Shown: piece by piece, positions 45,917 through 62,338 of the stretch | Layout: each line of letters begins with the position of its first letter | How positions within the stretch are numbered: position 1 is the stretch's first letter | Source of the DNA: Dietzia sp. JS16-p6b | GTDB lineage: Bacteria; Actinomycetota; Actinomycetes; Mycobacteriales; Mycobacteriaceae | Direction of reading: 5' to 3' | NCBI RefSeq assembly: GCF_003052165.1 | Contig: NZ_CP024869.1 | Span: 1,894,001 to 1,958,000 of the forward strand | DNA: 64,000 nt | Position numbers and translations under genes: made by a program | The notes under the pieces: generated by a model | The model's database searches: none | What the model was told of the DNA's origin: nothing | The model's input: only the letters and a program-made list of their open reading frames with translations

Positions 45917-46744
45917 TCACTGCTGTTCGGTCTGCGCCTGCTGCTCCGGCGACGTCGCGGCCTGGGGCTGCCCCTGAGGGAGCTGGGACGCCGAACCGGT
46001 GCCCTGCCCGAGTTGGCCACCCTCCGCCTTCATCGACGCGCGGATCTGCTCGAGACGGCTGTGCCCGGCCATCTGCGTCGACGCCTGCTCGACCTCGAGC
46101 ATCCGGCCCTGAACGGAGTTCTGGGCGAGCTCGGCCGAACCGAGGGCGTTGGCGTACCGCCGCTCGATCTTGTCCCGCACCTGGTCGAGATTCGGGGTGT
46201 TTCCTCCGGAGGAAACCTCGGACATCGACTGCAGCGACGCGCTGACCTGCTCCTGCATCTTGGCCTGCTCCAGCTGGCTGAGCAGCTTGGTCCGCTCGGC
46301 CACCTTCTGCTGGAGGACCATCGCGTTCTGCTCCACGGCCTTCTTGGCCTGGGCCGCGGCCTGGAGCGACTGGTCGTGCAGACCCTTGAGGTCCTCGACG
46401 TTCTGCTCGGCGGTGACGAGCTGGGCGGCGAACGCCTCCGCGGCGTTCTCGTACTCGGTCGCCTTCTGGGCGTCACCGTTCTGGCGGGCCTGCTCGGACA
46501 TCTGGAGCGCCTGCCGCGTCGAACCCTGCAGCTTCTCGATGTCGGCCAGCTGTCGGTTGAGCTTCATCTCCAGCTGCCGCTGGTTGCCGATCACGGCGGC
46601 CGCCTGCTGGGACAGCTGCTGGTGCTGGCGCTGTGCGTCCGAGATCGCCTGCTGGATCTGGACCTTGGGGTCAGCATTCTCGTCGATCTTCGAATCGAAC
46701 AACGCCATGAGGTAGCGCCATGCCTTGGTGAACGGATTGGCCAT
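45917..46744 (-). CDS. pspA: PspA/IM30 family envelope-stress protein
   Basis: 275 residues. Amphipathic N-terminal helix ([17 protein letters not shown]) then a long coiled coil to about 225, and a Gln/Gly-rich tail. ESCRT-III-like protein that binds and protects the cytoplasmic membrane. Equivalent of Rv2744c. Follows clgR by 97 nt, as in mycobacteria where ClgR activates it. Confidence 0.92.
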   Translation of the reverse strand: MANPFTKAWRYLMALFDSKIDENADPKVQIQQAISDAQRQHQQLSQQAAAVIGNQRQLEMKLNRQLADIEKLQGSTRQALQMSEQARQNGDAQKATEYENAAEAFAAQLVTAEQNVEDLKGLHDQSLQAAAQAKKAVEQNAMVLQQKVAERTKLLSQLEQAKMQEQVSASLQSMSEVSSGGNTPNLDQVRDKIERRYANALGSAELAQNSVQGRMLEVEQASTQMAGHSRLEQIRASMKAEGGQLGQGTGSASQLPQGQPQAATSPEQQAQTEQQ

Positions 46745-46841
46745 CGCTGCGTAGTGTCCTTCTGCCGATTCGGACGACGGGTCGTTACCACGGTACCGAA
46801 CTACGCCGGGGGGCGACCACCGGGCGTTGCCGGGGCGGGAT

Positions 46842-47180
46842 TCAGGCCGCGAGGACCGGTTCCCGCGGTGACACGGTCCCCGGGGCCGGGACGGTGCCCG
46901 GGGGCGAGACCTGGACGGCGGCCCTGATCAGGATCTCCCCGAGGGACACGTCGAGAGCGCCCGAGATCGACGCGAGGAGCTCACTCGAGGCCTCCTTGCG
47001 TCCGCGCTCGATCTCGGAGAGGTACCCGGGACTCACCCGGGCCGCGTCCGCGACGTCCCTCAGGGTCCGTCCCGTCTCGCCCCTCAGTCCGCGGAGCACC
47101 GTCCCGAGGGTCTCCCGGAGCAACGGGGGGCCGCTCCGGTGGTCCGGGTGGGGCAGCGTGGTCATCTGGATGTTCGGCAT
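46842..47180 (-). CDS. clgR: Transcriptional regulator ClgR
   Basis: 112 residues. One XRE helix-turn-helix ([25 protein letters not shown], about 38-62) with the invariant [15 protein letters not shown]. Activates clp protease and, in mycobacteria, psp genes under envelope stress. The protein ends in VLAA, like an ssrA-type tag, which fits known ClpP control of ClgR. Start ATG 47180; a second ATG at 47165 is possible. Confidence 0.9.
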   Translation of the reverse strand: MPNIQMTTLPHPDHRSGPPLLRETLGTVLRGLRGETGRTLRDVADAARVSPGYLSEIERGRKEASSELLASISGALDVSLGEILIRAAVQVSPPGTVPAPGTVSPREPVLAA

Positions 47181-47196
47181 CACGGGGTACAACGCC

Positions 47197-47730
47197 TCAT
47201 GCGCCCGATTCGTTCCCGCGGTAGCCGACGATCCCCACCAGCCGGTCGAGGGCCGCGTCGCAAGCAGCCCGGCGGATCGCGTCGCGGCCGCCACGTAGTT
47301 CCAGCTCCGTCGACCACGGAGCGAGTCCCGGTGCACAGAACCCCAGGTAGACGGTCCCTACCGGATGCCCCTCCTGCCGGTCGGGTCCCGCCACGCCGGT
47401 CAACCCCACCCCGACGTCGGCCCCGCACCGGCGGGCCGCGCCCGCGGCGAGGGCGCGAGCCGTCTCACCTGAGACGGCCCCGTGCCTCCGGAGCACGTCT
47501 TCCGGAACCCCGGCGAGGTCGTGTTTGAGGTCGGTGGCGTAGACCACGAGGCCGCCCCTCAGGACCGCGCTCGCCCCCGGGACACCGGCCACGGTGGCCG
47601 CGAGCAACCCCGCGGTCAGCGACTCCGCGGTCGCCAGCGTCCATCCCCGCCCGGCGAGAGCTGTCACCGCGGCCGCGGCTGAGGGATCGGGCCCGGCACC
47701 CGGGCGCACAGGGGATGTCGTGTCGGACAC
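47197..47730 (-). CDS. CinA C-terminal family protein (nicotinamide-nucleotide amidohydrolase)
   Basis: 177 residues, only the CinA-C (PncC) domain: [64 protein letters not shown]. Deamidates NMN to NaMN. GTG start, 12 nt after pgsA and 16 nt before clgR, so the three form an operon. Confidence 0.9.
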   Translation of the reverse strand: MSDTTSPVRPGAGPDPSAAAAVTALAGRGWTLATAESLTAGLLAATVAGVPGASAVLRGGLVVYATDLKHDLAGVPEDVLRRHGAVSGETARALAAGAARRCGADVGVGLTGVAGPDRQEGHPVGTVYLGFCAPGLAPWSTELELRGGRDAIRRAACDAALDRLVGIVGYRGNESGA

Positions 47731-47742
47731 GGTTCCGGGCCC

Positions 47743-48330
47743 TCAGCGCCCGGCCCGCGCTGCCTGACGCGCTTTCACCAGGTAGTCGACACCCGTGTAG
47801 ACGGTCAGCACGAGAGCCACCCCGATCACCGCCCACTCGACCGGCCAGAACCAGTACGGTAGCGGCAGGATCAGCATCCCCACCCCCAGAGTCTGGGTGA
47901 CGGTCTTGAGCTTTCCGCCCTTGCTGGCCGCCACCACGTGGTCCACACCGAACAGGCGCCAGAGGGTGATCCCGACCTCTCGGACCAGGATCACGATCGT
48001 GACCCACCAGAACAGCTCGTCGACCAGGGACAGCGAGATCATGGCCGCGGCCATGAGGGCCTTGTCCGCGATCGGGTCGGCGATCTTGCCGAAATCGGTG
48101 ACCAGGCCCAGGCGCCGGGCGAGGTACCCGTCCACGTAGTCGGTCGCCATCGCGAGCGCGAATACCACGAACGCACCGACTCGCCACCACGGATCCTGGG
48201 CGTCGGAGACGAAGAACAGGACCACGAACACCGGGACCAGCAGGATTCGCAGGACGGTGAGCACGTTGGCGATGTTGAGCAGGGGGACCTCGGCACCGGG
48301 GCGGCCGTCGTCGGTGAAGGGAAGTGTCAC
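47743..48330 (-). CDS. pgsA: CDP-alcohol phosphatidyltransferase (PgsA)
   Basis: 195 residues, six membrane segments. CDP-alcohol motif DYVDGYLARRLGLVTDFGKI...D is complete. Makes phosphatidylglycerol phosphate from CDP-diacylglycerol. Equivalent of Rv2746c. GTG 48330 is 6 nt behind TAAGGT; GTG 48336 touches the -10 and is less likely. Confidence 0.92.
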   Translation of the reverse strand: MTLPFTDDGRPGAEVPLLNIANVLTVLRILLVPVFVVLFFVSDAQDPWWRVGAFVVFALAMATDYVDGYLARRLGLVTDFGKIADPIADKALMAAAMISLSLVDELFWWVTIVILVREVGITLWRLFGVDHVVAASKGGKLKTVTQTLGVGMLILPLPYWFWPVEWAVIGVALVLTVYTGVDYLVKARQAARAGR

Positions 48331-48336
48331 CCCCAC

Positions 48337-48342
48337 ACCTTA
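48337..48342 (-). promoter_or_regulatory. -10 box for leaderless pgsA-cinA-clgR mRNA
   Basis: TAAGGT on minus, 6 nt before the GTG at 48330. Confidence 0.55.
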
Positions 48343-48407
48343 GCGAGACCCGGGCCAATACCCTGGATCCGAAAACGCTCTCACCATGATCGGGAAGGAC
48401 CCCAGCG

Positions 48408-48689
48408 ATGCCGCTCTTCGCAGTCAGCTACCGGTACGAACCAGAGCAGTCGGAGGACCGGGAGGCGAACAAGCCCGCGCACCGCGAGTGGCTGTCCGCC
48501 CAGGTCGAGGCGGGGACGATTCGAACGGTGGGACCGTACACCGACGGGTCCGGGGCTCTGCTCATCGTCGAGGCGGACGACGCCGGCGCAGCCCGCTCCC
48601 TGGTCGCCGAGGACCCGCATTGTCTGCGTGGGTTTGTATCCGGGGTCACAGTCCGGGGGTGGATGCCCGTGTTCGGCGCGCTGGCCTGA
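48408..48689 (+). CDS. YciI-like protein
   Basis: 93 residues, ferredoxin-like alpha/beta fold of the YciI family: an FAVSYRYEP start, a conserved His in KPAHREWLSA, and GPYTDGSGALLIVEADDAG. Relatives have hydrolase or dehalogenase-like roles, mostly unknown. Good GGAAGGA site. Divergent from pgsA and convergent with ftsK. Confidence 0.85.
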   Translation: MPLFAVSYRYEPEQSEDREANKPAHREWLSAQVEAGTIRTVGPYTDGSGALLIVEADDAGAARSLVAEDPHCLRGFVSGVTVRGWMPVFGALA

Positions 48690-48700
48690 CCTTCGGACGT

Positions 48701-51535
48701 TCAGCCCACCGGCGCCTCGTCGAGGGTCTCGCTCCCGGTCGGCTCGTCGGCGTCTTCCTGCGGCGGCGTGCCCCCCTTGATCATCCAGATGACCGAGGCC
48801 AACTCCTCCGGTTTGACCAGGACGTCACGGGCCTTGGACCCCTCGGAGGGGCCCACGATGCCGCGCGATTCCATCAGGTCCATGAGGCGCCCGGCCTTGG
48901 CGAATCCGACGCGGAGCTTGCGTTGCAGCATCGAGGTGGACCCGAACTGGCTGGAGACCACGAGTTCGACGGCGGCGAGCAGGTCGTCCAGGTCGTCTCC
49001 GATGTCCCCGTCGATCTCCTTCGTGGACTCTTCCTTGGCGGCGGTGACGGTGTCGTCGTAGTCGGGCTCCGCCTGGTTCTTGGCGTAGTCGACGACCTCG
49101 TGGATCTCCTCGTCGGTGATGAAGGCGCCCTGCATACGGATCGGCCGGGACGCTCCCATGGGGATGAACAGTCCGTCGCCCATGCCGATCAACTTCTCGG
49201 CCCCCGCCTGGTCCAGGATGACCCGCGAGTCGGTGAGCGAGGAGGTCGCGAAGGCCAGGCGCGACGGCACGTTCGTCTTGATCAGACCCGTCACCACGTC
49301 GACCGACGGACGCTGGGTGGCCAGTACGAGGTGGATGCCGGCGGCCCGGGCCTTCTGCGTGATCCGCACGATCGCGTCCTCGATGTCCCGGGGCGCGGTC
49401 ATCATGAGATCGGCGAGCTCGTCCACGACGGCGACGATGTACGGGTACGGGCGGTAGACGCGCTCGCTCCCGGGCGGGGTGGTGATGGCGCCCGATTTCA
49501 CGCGATCGTTGAAGTCGGTGATGTGGCGCACCCGGGTCGACTTCATGTCCTGATAACGCTGCTCCATCTCCTCGACCAGCCACGCCAGCGCCGCTGCCGC
49601 CTTCTTGGGCTGGGTGATGATGGGGGTGATCAGGTGCGGGATGCCCTCGTACGGTGTCAGTTCGACCATCTTGGGGTCCACGAGGATCAGCCGCACCTCG
49701 TCCGGGGTCGCCCGGGTGAGCAACGACACGAGCATCGAGTTGACGAAACTGGACTTGCCCGAGCCCGTCGAACCCGCCACCAGCAGGTGCGGCATCTTCG
49801 CCAGATCGGCGGTGACGAAATCCCCCTCGATGTCCTTACCCAGCCCGATGAGCATCGGGTTGTGCTTCGTGGCGGTCTTGGGATCGGTGAGAACGTCGGC
49901 GAGTCTGACCAGTTCACGGTCGAGATTGGGGACCTCGATACCCACGGCGGACTTGCCCGGGATCGGGGCGAGGAGCCGGACGTTGTCGGTGGCCACCGCG
50001 TAGGCGATGTTCCGGTGCAGCGCGGTGATCTTCTCCACCTTCACACCGGGGCCCAGCTCGACTTCGTACCGCGTGACCGTCGGCCCGCGGGTGAACCCGG
50101 TGACCGCGGCGTCGATCTTGAACTGTTCGAGGACGCCCTGGATGGCCTCGATCATCTGGTCGTTGGATTCGCTGCGCTCCTTGGGCGGGTCTCCCGCGGT
50201 CAGCAGGCTCACGGGCGGCAGGGTGTACTCGACCCCGTTGAGCAACTGCTTCTGGGAATCGAGCCGGTCGACGTCACTGTCCGCCGCGGTGTGGGTGGAC
50301 GGGGAGTTGGTCTGCGGCACAACGGCTGTGTCCGCTGCTGCGCGGGATCCCGCCGGGCGGGCGGTGGTCGCGACGATGTCGTCGTCCACGCCGGGCCCGT
50401 CGACGCCGTCGACGCCGTCGACGACGCCGGTGTCGGCCGAGGGCAGTACTGCGGTGCGAGCGGCCGATTTCCGGGACCGGCGCTGGGGTGCGGCGGGGGG
50501 CCCGTCGCCCTCGGACACCGACTCGCCTGCTGCACCGGCGGCAGCCGGCATCTCGACCGTCTCGCCGGTGCTCGGCGTATCCGACCACGCGGCCACCCGG
50601 CGGCGCGCCTGACGTCGTGGTGCGGGTCGCTCCCGGTCGTCCGGGGTACCGTTCTCGGAGATCGGGTACGCGGTCGTGGCGTCCGGGTCGTCCCAGACCG
50701 CCTCCGGGTCCTCGTGATCGACGATGTCTCCGCTTCCGTCCCACCCGAAGAACCCGCGCACGACTCCCGGGATCTCCCTGGCCGGTCGACCCACAAGAAC
50801 CAGGACACCGAACGCGACGAGCAGGACCAACAGCGGGACGGCGACGAAGATGGACAGGCCCGCCTCGAGCGTGCCCCCGACGATCCTCCCCAGCACGCCG
50901 GCTCCGCCACGGACACCGTCCGGGTCCGCGGGTGAACCCGATCCCAGATGCCACAGACCCAGCACACCGAGTGTGGTCACGGTGGTCCCCACCACCCACC
51001 TGGACTGGACGTCGGGCCGTGGCTCCCGGGCCATCACGAGCACGCCCCAGACACCGAGGACCAGCGGCAGGAGCGCGCTGGGGGTTCCGACGACCGTCCG
51101 GACACCCGTGTCGATCCACTCCCCGACCGGGCCCGCCGCGCCGAACCACACCGCTCCTGCGAACACGATCGCGATCCCGACGAGGGCCAACCCGAGTCCG
51201 TCCCGTCTGTGCGGCGGTGCGACACGGTCCTCGTCGTCAGCGCCCCGCAGGCCGCGCACACCGTGACCGAGGCCTCTCGCCATCCCCGCCCATCCACCCC
51301 GCAGACCGCGACCGACCGCGCCGAAGGCTCCGGACGTCCGTTCCGGAGCGGGCGTCACCGCGCGGGAACGTGCGCGCGTACCGGACTTCGGAGTCGAGAC
51401 GACGGCACCGCGCCGGGAACCACCCCCACGGGACGACGACGAGGTAGACGCGGTGGTTCGCTGTCCGGCGGACTTCGAGGCCGGGCGTCGTCCACCTGGG
51501 GCACGGGTGGATCGCGTGTTCGAGCTGGGTGCCAT
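48701..51535 (-). CDS. ftsK: DNA translocase FtsK
   Basis: 944 residues. Ser/Arg-rich start, four membrane spans (about 95-260), an acidic/Thr linker, and the RecA-like motor with Walker [17 protein letters not shown] and Walker [13 protein letters not shown], then the gamma winged helix ([20 protein letters not shown]). Pumps chromosome ends to the septum for dimer resolution. ATG 7 nt behind TAGAGT. Confidence 0.95.
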   Translation of the reverse strand: MAPSSNTRSTRAPGGRRPASKSAGQRTTASTSSSSRGGGSRRGAVVSTPKSGTRARSRAVTPAPERTSGAFGAVGRGLRGGWAGMARGLGHGVRGLRGADDEDRVAPPHRRDGLGLALVGIAIVFAGAVWFGAAGPVGEWIDTGVRTVVGTPSALLPLVLGVWGVLVMAREPRPDVQSRWVVGTTVTTLGVLGLWHLGSGSPADPDGVRGGAGVLGRIVGGTLEAGLSIFVAVPLLVLLVAFGVLVLVGRPAREIPGVVRGFFGWDGSGDIVDHEDPEAVWDDPDATTAYPISENGTPDDRERPAPRRQARRRVAAWSDTPSTGETVEMPAAAGAAGESVSEGDGPPAAPQRRSRKSAARTAVLPSADTGVVDGVDGVDGPGVDDDIVATTARPAGSRAAADTAVVPQTNSPSTHTAADSDVDRLDSQKQLLNGVEYTLPPVSLLTAGDPPKERSESNDQMIEAIQGVLEQFKIDAAVTGFTRGPTVTRYEVELGPGVKVEKITALHRNIAYAVATDNVRLLAPIPGKSAVGIEVPNLDRELVRLADVLTDPKTATKHNPMLIGLGKDIEGDFVTADLAKMPHLLVAGSTGSGKSSFVNSMLVSLLTRATPDEVRLILVDPKMVELTPYEGIPHLITPIITQPKKAAAALAWLVEEMEQRYQDMKSTRVRHITDFNDRVKSGAITTPPGSERVYRPYPYIVAVVDELADLMMTAPRDIEDAIVRITQKARAAGIHLVLATQRPSVDVVTGLIKTNVPSRLAFATSSLTDSRVILDQAGAEKLIGMGDGLFIPMGASRPIRMQGAFITDEEIHEVVDYAKNQAEPDYDDTVTAAKEESTKEIDGDIGDDLDDLLAAVELVVSSQFGSTSMLQRKLRVGFAKAGRLMDLMESRGIVGPSEGSKARDVLVKPEELASVIWMIKGGTPPQEDADEPTGSETLDEAPVG

Positions 51536-51542
51536 GGGAGTC

Positions 51543-51548
51543 ACTCTA
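51543..51548 (-). promoter_or_regulatory. -10 box for leaderless ftsK mRNA
   Basis: TAGAGT on minus, 7 nt before the ATG at 51535. Confidence 0.6.
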
Positions 51549-51596
51549 TCTTCTCGCACCCCATCGGTAACAGCAGCCACACGGGGCGGCGGTAGG

Positions 51597-52253
51597 TCAG
51601 ATGCCCCTCGGCACCGCCTCCAGCGCGGCGATCCCCTGGTGCGAGCCGGAGATGTCCACGTCGACCGCACGCCGACCGAACGCCCACAGGAGAAGCTCCA
51701 CGGGGGCGGCCGTCACGCTGACGAGCGGGGCGAGCGCGGCCCCGGTGGACACCGCACCGGGCTTGCTCAGACTCATCCCCGGAGGGGTACGCAGATCGAC
51801 ACGGGCGGTCACCCGCCGCAGGAACGTCTTCGCCACGGTCGTCCCGAGCGCCCAGATGCGATCGAGATCCTCGATGCCGAACTCCCGCGCCGTCCACTGC
51901 CCGTCGGCCCTTCGGACGTCCTCGTGGTGCACGAGGTACTCCGCGGCATTGGCCACACGGTCTGCGTAGCGGAGCGGTGAGTACCACGGTGCGCCCGCGG
52001 CGATCTTCTCCAGCAGTTCCTCCCACGGGGTCTCGGTCTCCCGGAGGCGCAGGTCCTCCATGCGCGAGGCGAGCGCCGGCAGGACGATCCCCGCGGCGAC
52101 GTCGGGGCGCGCTTCTCGCACCACGAGGTGCGCGGCGAGATCCCGGGTCGTCCACCCGTCGCACAGTGTCGGCGCCTCCGGACCGGCGGCACGCATCGTC
52201 TCGACGAGAGCGCTCCGCTCCCGTTGCGCCAGTGTCCGCCGGCCGGGGTCCAC
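51597..52253 (-). CDS. DinB/maleylpyruvate isomerase-like metal-binding protein (TIGR03085 type)
   Basis: 218 residues. DinB-like four-helix start ([23 protein letters not shown]) with metal-ligand type His in AHL and VHHEDVRRA, then an SCP2-like C-terminal part. Related proteins use mycothiol, a thiol of this bacterial group; function not known. GTG overlaps the end of rnj. Confidence 0.8.
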   Translation of the reverse strand: MDPGRRTLAQRERSALVETMRAAGPEAPTLCDGWTTRDLAAHLVVREARPDVAAGIVLPALASRMEDLRLRETETPWEELLEKIAAGAPWYSPLRYADRVANAAEYLVHHEDVRRADGQWTAREFGIEDLDRIWALGTTVAKTFLRRVTARVDLRTPPGMSLSKPGAVSTGAALAPLVSVTAAPVELLLWAFGRRAVDVDISGSHQGIAALEAVPRGI

Positions 52254-52258
52254 CCGCC

Positions 52259-55410
<3,152 letters not shown>

Positions 55411-55417
55411 TTACGGA

Positions 55418-56170
55418 TCACCCCTCCAGGACGTAGGGACTCACCGCGATCTCCGAACCGTCCTCGAGCGAGGTGATCTCGAAGTCTGCGAACACCGCCG
55501 GCGCAGCCGCGCGTAGTTGCCGCAGGACGTCGATGGCCAGCCCGCGGATCTCGGTGTCCGCGTGCTCGGTCGCCCTCATCCCGATGAAGTGGCGCCACGA
55601 GCGGTAGTTGCCGGTGACCACGATCCGGGTCTCGGTCGCGTTGGGCAACACCGAACGCGCGGCCTGTCGCGCCTGCTTGTGCCGCAACATCGGGTTGGGA
55701 ACGTCGGCGAATCTCTCCTCGAGCTTGGAGAGCATCTCCGCATACGCCTCCCGGGACGCGTCGGTCGCCCGGCGGAAGATCTCCACCAGTTCCGGGTCCT
55801 CCGCGATCGCCGGCGGGGGCACCACCTTTGAATCGTGCTCCGGGACGAACCGCTGCGACAGCTGACTGTAGGAGAAGTGTCGGTGCCTGATGAGTTCGTG
55901 GGTGCACGATCTGGAGATGCCCGTGATGTAGAACGTCACACTCGCGTGCTCGAACACCGAGAGGTGCCCCACCTCGAGAATGTGCCTCAGGTAGCCGGCG
56001 TTCGACGCCGTGCGCGGATTGGGCTTGTCCCAGCTCTGATAACAGGCCCGACCCGCGAACTCGGCCAGTGCGGATCCGCCGTCGGCGTCCGTCTCCCACC
56101 CGATCTCGTCGGGTGGCGTGAACGCGGTGTGCGCGACCATGCGGACCTGCCGCCGGACGAGCTCGGACAT
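55418..56170 (-). CDS. thyX: FAD-dependent thymidylate synthase ThyX
   Basis: 250 residues. Signature [14 protein letters not shown] (95-108) and N-terminal [15 protein letters not shown]. Makes dTMP from dUMP with FAD and methylenetetrahydrofolate. ATG with GAGGAG. Precedes dapA as in mycobacteria. Confidence 0.96.
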   Translation of the reverse strand: MSELVRRQVRMVAHTAFTPPDEIGWETDADGGSALAEFAGRACYQSWDKPNPRTASNAGYLRHILEVGHLSVFEHASVTFYITGISRSCTHELIRHRHFSYSQLSQRFVPEHDSKVVPPPAIAEDPELVEIFRRATDASREAYAEMLSKLEERFADVPNPMLRHKQARQAARSVLPNATETRIVVTGNYRSWRHFIGMRATEHADTEIRGLAIDVLRQLRAAAPAVFADFEITSLEDGSEIAVSPYVLEG

Positions 56171-56205
56171 GGTGGACTCCTCGTGGTGTCGTGTCGCCCG
56201 GCGGG

Positions 56206-56658
56206 TCAGCCGAGAAGGTGTGCGGCCACCGTCGCGGCGATCTCGGACGCGGCGTCGAGATCCTCGCCGCCGGGCTCGCCGGTCAGATGAAGGGCCGGCG
56301 CCACCGGTCGCAGATCCCACCCGGTGGTGATCCGCTCGACCGAGGTGACGGCCCCCGACGTGTCGTCGTCCCCGTGCACGCACAGTGCGAAGGGCCGACC
56401 GGCCACGGCGCCCTCGCACGTGTAATAGGTGCGGTCGAAGAAGTGCTTGAGCGCACCTGACATGTAACCGAAGTTCGCCGGGGTGAGCAGGACGTATCCG
56501 TCCGCCCGGAGTACGTGGTCGTCGGTCGTGGCCAGAGCGGGTACCGACTCCACCTCGACTCCCTCGAGTTCGGGATGCGCGAGCCCGCGCTCCAGGGCTT
56601 CCAGTATGCGGCGGAGCCTCGGGGACGGTGCGTGGTGGACCAGGAGAACGGCGCTCAT
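56206..56658 (-). CDS. Flavodoxin-like/NADPH-dependent FMN reductase-like protein
   Basis: 150 residues. Starts [19 protein letters not shown] like a flavodoxin phosphate loop, with [22 protein letters not shown] in the middle, typical of FMN-binding oxidoreductases. Redox partner unknown. Overlaps the upstream gene by 4 nt; forms an operon with dapB. Confidence 0.8.
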   Translation of the reverse strand: MSAVLLVHHAPSPRLRRILEALERGLAHPELEGVEVESVPALATTDDHVLRADGYVLLTPANFGYMSGALKHFFDRTYYTCEGAVAGRPFALCVHGDDDTSGAVTSVERITTGWDLRPVAPALHLTGEPGGEDLDAASEIAATVAAHLLG

Positions 56659-57134
56659 CGCTGATCCCGGGCACCGGAGGTGTCCGCCTCGTGCAGAGTG
56701 ATGGCCACCCGCATGATCTCCCGGGCGCGGGCGCGGTCGCCCGCATGGTCATACGCCCGGGCCAGACGATAGTTGGTGCGCCAGTCGTCCGGGGCCGCCT
56801 GGTACTCGGCACTGACCCGGTCGAACAGCTCATCCGCCGCGGCGTGCTCGAGACGCCCGGAGGGACGGTGGTCCAGGGTGGAGACGTCGAGCTCTATCCC
56901 CTCCGCGGCGGCGGCGGCGGAGATCTTCTGGAGTTCGAACCCGTTCCGCAGGATCGCCCACGTCGCCCAAGCCCCGACGGCGGTCAGCAGGATGATCCCG
57001 ACCCCGAGCCCACGCATGGCGAGGTACTCGGATCGGCTGACCATGGACCACCCGAGGTACAGCAGGTACCCGAACGCCACCACCAGACCGACCGCGGTGA
57101 GGGCCATGACCAGGGGCTTGACGACTCTGTCCAC
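56655..57134 (-). CDS. Membrane protein with a C-terminal TPR-like segment
   Basis: 159 residues. Two membrane spans (about 8-28 and 39-60), then a cytoplasmic part ending in a TPR-like helix pair ([20 protein letters not shown]). Function unknown; probably a scaffold. GTG start lies 7 nt after the dapB stop. Confidence 0.7.
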   Translation of the reverse strand: MDRVVKPLVMALTAVGLVVAFGYLLYLGWSMVSRSEYLAMRGLGVGIILLTAVGAWATWAILRNGFELQKISAAAAAEGIELDVSTLDHRPSGRLEHAAADELFDRVSAEYQAAPDDWRTNYRLARAYDHAGDRARAREIMRVAITLHEADTSGARDQR

Positions 57135-57141
57135 GGTCGGC

Positions 57142-59254
<2,113 letters not shown>

Positions 59255-59278
59255 GGCGGCTCTCCCTTCCAGCGATGC

Positions 59279-59313
59279 GAGGCACGCACCCCGGGATCAG
59301 GGGTGCGTGCCTC
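59279..59313 (-). terminator. Hairpin terminator between pnp and pepR
   Basis: Perfect 14-bp stem (59279-59292 with 59300-59313, GAGGCACGCACCCC and complement), 7-nt loop, 38 nt after the pnp stop. No T-run. Confidence 0.75.
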
Positions 59314-59351
59314 GCTGGGTGCCGGGGTGCGCGAGCGACCCCGGCGGTGGA

Positions 59352-61619
59352 TCAGTTGTCGTCGCCCTCGGCGTCAGCCGACGCCTCGGACGCGGCGGAC
59401 TCGTCGCCCACCGGCACGAGGCTGATCTTGCCGCGGTTGTCGATGTCCGCGATCTCGACCTGCATCTTGTCGCCGACGTTCACGACGTCCTCGACCTTGC
59501 CGACGCGCTTACCCTGGCCGAGCTTCGAGATGTGCACCAGACCGTCGCGGCCGGGCAGCAGCGACAGGAAGGCGCCGAACGGGGCGGTCTTGACGACCGT
59601 TCCGAGGAACCGCTCGCCGACCTTGGGCAGCTGCGGGTTGGCGATGGCGTTGATCTTGTCGATGGCGGCCTGGGCCGACTCCCCGTCGGTGGCCCCGATG
59701 TAGACGGTGCCGTCGTCCTCGATCGAGACGGACGCACCGGTCTCCTCGGTGATCGAGTTGATCATCTTGCCCTTGGGGCCGATCACCTCGCCGATCTTGT
59801 CGACCGGGACCTTGATCGCGATGATGCGGGGCGCGAACGGGCTCAGCTCGTCGGGCTCGTCGATCGCCTCGGCCATCACGTCGAGGATGGTCAGGCGGGC
59901 CTCCCGGGCCTGGGTGAGCGCGCCGGCCAGGACCTCGGACGGGATGCCGTCGAGCTTGGTGTCGAGCTGCAGCGCGGTGACGAACATACCCGTGCCCGCG
60001 ACCTTGAAGTCCATGTCGCCGAACGCGTCCTCGGCACCGAGGATGTCGGTGAGGGCGACGTAGCGGGTCTCCCCGTCGACCTCGTCGGAGACCAGGCCCA
60101 TCGCGATCCCCGCCACCGGCGCCCGCAGCGGGACACCGGCGTTGAGCAGGGACAGGGTGGAGGCGCAGACGGAGCCCATCGAGGTGGATCCGTTGGAGCT
60201 CAGCGCCTCCGACACCTGGCGGATGGCATACGGGAACTCCTCGACGCTGGGGAGCACCGGCACGAGCGCACGCTCCGCGAGGGCTCCGTGGCCGATCTCG
60301 CGACGCTTGGGAGAGCCCACCCGGCCGGTCTCACCGGTGGAGTACGGCGGGAAGTTGTAGTGGTGCATGTAGCGCTTGCTGGTCTCCGGACCGAGCGAGT
60401 CGATCTGCTGGGCCATCTTGACCATGTCCAGGGTGGTGACGCCGAGGATCTGTGTCTCACCGCGCTCGAACAGGGCGGAACCGTGGGCCCGCGGGATGAC
60501 CTCCACCTCGGCGGACAGTGCGCGGATGTCCCTGACACCGCGTCCGTCGATACGGAAGTGGTCGGTGAGGATACGCTTCCGGACGATCTTCTTGGTGAGC
60601 GATTTGAACGCGGCACCCAGCTCCCCGACACGCCCGGAGAACCGCTCCTCCAGCGACGCCAGGACCTCGGCCTTGAGCTGATCGGTCGCGCCGTCGCGCT
60701 CCTGCTTGTCGGCGATCGACATGATCTCGCCGAGCTTGGCCTCGGCCACCTCGGTGACCGCGGCGAGCGCATCCTCCTGGTACGGCGGGAAGAGGGGGAA
60801 CTCACGGGCTTCGGCGGGTGCCGCGGTCGCCAGTGCCTGCTGTGCGGCACACAACTCGGAGATGAACGGTTTGGCCGCCTCGAGGCCCTGCGCCACCACG
60901 TCCTCGGTGGGCGCCTGTGCGCCTCCCGCGATCTTCTCGATGACGGTCTCGGTGGCCTCGGCCTCAACCATCATGATGGCGACGTCGGCGCTGTCACCGG
61001 AGCCCACGACTCGACCGGCGACGACCATGTCGAAGACCGCCTCGGAGAGCTGCTCGACGGTCGGGAAGGCGACCCACTGCCCCTCGGGGCGGGCGGCGGT
61101 GGGGATCAGGGCGATCCGCACGCCACCGACCGGTCCCGAGAACGGGAGGCCGGACAGCTGCGTGGAGGCCGATGCGGCGTTGATCGCCACGACGTCGTAG
61201 AGGTCCTTGGGGTCCAGGCTCATGACGGTCACGACGACCTGGACCTCGTTGCGGACGCCGTCCGCGAAGGTGGGACGCAGCGGGCGGTCGATGAGGCGGC
61301 ACGTGAGGATGGCGTCGGTGCTGGGCCGGCCCTCGCGGCGGAAGAACGAACCCGGGATGCGCCCTGCGGCGTACATCCGCTCCTCGACGTCCACCGTCAG
61401 GGGGAAGAAGTCGAAATGCTCCTTGGGATGCTTTCCCGCCGTCGTGGCGGACAGCAGCATGGTGTCGTCGTCGAGGTACGCGACGACCGCCCCGGCGGCC
61501 TGCTTGGCAAGGCGTCCGGTCTCGAATCGCACCTCTCGGCGACCGAAGTCGCCGTTGTCGATGGTCGCGACGGTCTCGAAGACTCCGTCTTCGACCTCGA
61601 CGGCCGTGATCTCTGGCAT
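59352..61619 (-). CDS. pnp: Polynucleotide phosphorylase
   Basis: 755 residues. Two RNase PH domains separated by a helical domain, KH domain ([21 protein letters not shown]) and S1 domain ([26 protein letters not shown]). 3'-5' phosphorolytic RNA degradation, also GDP/nucleotide polymerisation (Gpsl). Acidic tail. Follows rpsO across a large hairpin. Confidence 0.97.
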   Translation of the reverse strand: MPEITAVEVEDGVFETVATIDNGDFGRREVRFETGRLAKQAAGAVVAYLDDDTMLLSATTAGKHPKEHFDFFPLTVDVEERMYAAGRIPGSFFRREGRPSTDAILTCRLIDRPLRPTFADGVRNEVQVVVTVMSLDPKDLYDVVAINAASASTQLSGLPFSGPVGGVRIALIPTAARPEGQWVAFPTVEQLSEAVFDMVVAGRVVGSGDSADVAIMMVEAEATETVIEKIAGGAQAPTEDVVAQGLEAAKPFISELCAAQQALATAAPAEAREFPLFPPYQEDALAAVTEVAEAKLGEIMSIADKQERDGATDQLKAEVLASLEERFSGRVGELGAAFKSLTKKIVRKRILTDHFRIDGRGVRDIRALSAEVEVIPRAHGSALFERGETQILGVTTLDMVKMAQQIDSLGPETSKRYMHHYNFPPYSTGETGRVGSPKRREIGHGALAERALVPVLPSVEEFPYAIRQVSEALSSNGSTSMGSVCASTLSLLNAGVPLRAPVAGIAMGLVSDEVDGETRYVALTDILGAEDAFGDMDFKVAGTGMFVTALQLDTKLDGIPSEVLAGALTQAREARLTILDVMAEAIDEPDELSPFAPRIIAIKVPVDKIGEVIGPKGKMINSITEETGASVSIEDDGTVYIGATDGESAQAAIDKINAIANPQLPKVGERFLGTVVKTAPFGAFLSLLPGRDGLVHISKLGQGKRVGKVEDVVNVGDKMQVEIADIDNRGKISLVPVGDESAASEASADAEGDDN

Positions 61620-61880
61620 GTGTAGTCCTGTTCTGTCGGTGACTGGGGCCTCACGGCGGAGACGTCTCCGCCGGGCCCGCCGGATCACGCGTCAGGGCGT
61701 CCCGGTGGCGATTCCGGTCTTCGATCGAAGCGGTCGGAACCGGTGCCCCCTCCCGGGGCACCCGTCGTTCCGGCAGCCACTACCGAGGACCGTCAATCGG
61801 ACCTGTCGACACCCGGTACGCGCGCACCGGCCGTGATCAGGCTACCAGTGGCAACTCCCCCGGGTCATCGCTGACACTCC
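61620..61880 (-). other. pnp leader, no gene
   Basis: Non-coding stretch between the rpsO-pnp hairpin and pnp. It holds a perfect 20-nt palindrome at 61654-61673 (CGGCGGAGACGTCTCCGCCG) and an AAGG-poor start region. No convincing promoter seen. Confidence 0.5.
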
Positions 61881-61954
61881 CGGCACCGCCCCCGCACAGC
61901 ACTGTTCCCCGCCCTCGACGAGGACGGGGAACAGTGGACGTGCGGGCGGTGCCG
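61881..61954 (-). promoter_or_regulatory. Large rpsO-pnp intergenic hairpin
   Basis: Arms of about 33 nt: CGGCACCGCC pairs exactly, then a 2-nt bulge, CGCAC, an internal loop, and CACTGTTCCCCG, closing on a short loop. Directly after the rpsO stop. Could be a terminator, an RNase III/RNase J processing site, or the site where PNPase controls its own mRNA. Confidence 0.75.
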
Positions 61955-61956
61955 GC

Positions 61957-62226
61957 TCAGCGACGCAGGCCGAGGCGCTCGATGAGCGAGCGGTAGCGCG
62001 CGATGTCGACCTTCGCGATGTACTTGAGGAGGCGACGACGACGGCCCACCATCAGGAGGAGGCCGCGACGGGAGTGGTGGTCGTGCTGGTGGGTCTTGAG
62101 GTGCTCGGTCAGCTGGCTGATCCGCTTGGTGAGCAGCGCGACCTGGGCCTCGGGCGAACCGGTGTCCGTCTCGTGGATGCCGTACTCGGCCAGGACGGCC
62201 TTCTTCTCTTCGGTGCTCAACGCCAT
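61957..62226 (-). CDS. rpsO: 30S ribosomal protein S15
   Basis: 89 residues, complete. Conserved [19 protein letters not shown] and [21 protein letters not shown]. Binds 16S rRNA early in 30S assembly. AGGAG ribosome site. Confidence 0.98.
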   Translation of the reverse strand: MALSTEEKKAVLAEYGIHETDTGSPEAQVALLTKRISQLTEHLKTHQHDHHSRRGLLLMVGRRRRLLKYIAKVDIARYRSLIERLGLRR

Positions 62227-62301
62227 GGGTGACTCCTGGTTGTTCCAGTCCGCGAAAATGAATGGCCCCGCCGCCGCGGACCGCAGGAGGGCCGGGAGAA
62301 G

Positions 62302-62332
62302 ACGTTACCAGCGCTCGGACCCGACACCCCAA
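62302..62332 (-). promoter_or_regulatory. Candidate rpsO promoter
   Basis: TTGGGG (-35), 19-nt spacer, TAACGT (-10) on minus; leader of about 70 nt before rpsO, with a GC-rich potential stem. Confidence 0.5.
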
Positions 62333-62338
62333 TCGGCG

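Noticed and set aside
48386-50935. An 849-codon open frame on plus across ftsK
   Set aside because: Antisense shadow of ftsK; it also overlaps the real YciI-like gene in another frame.
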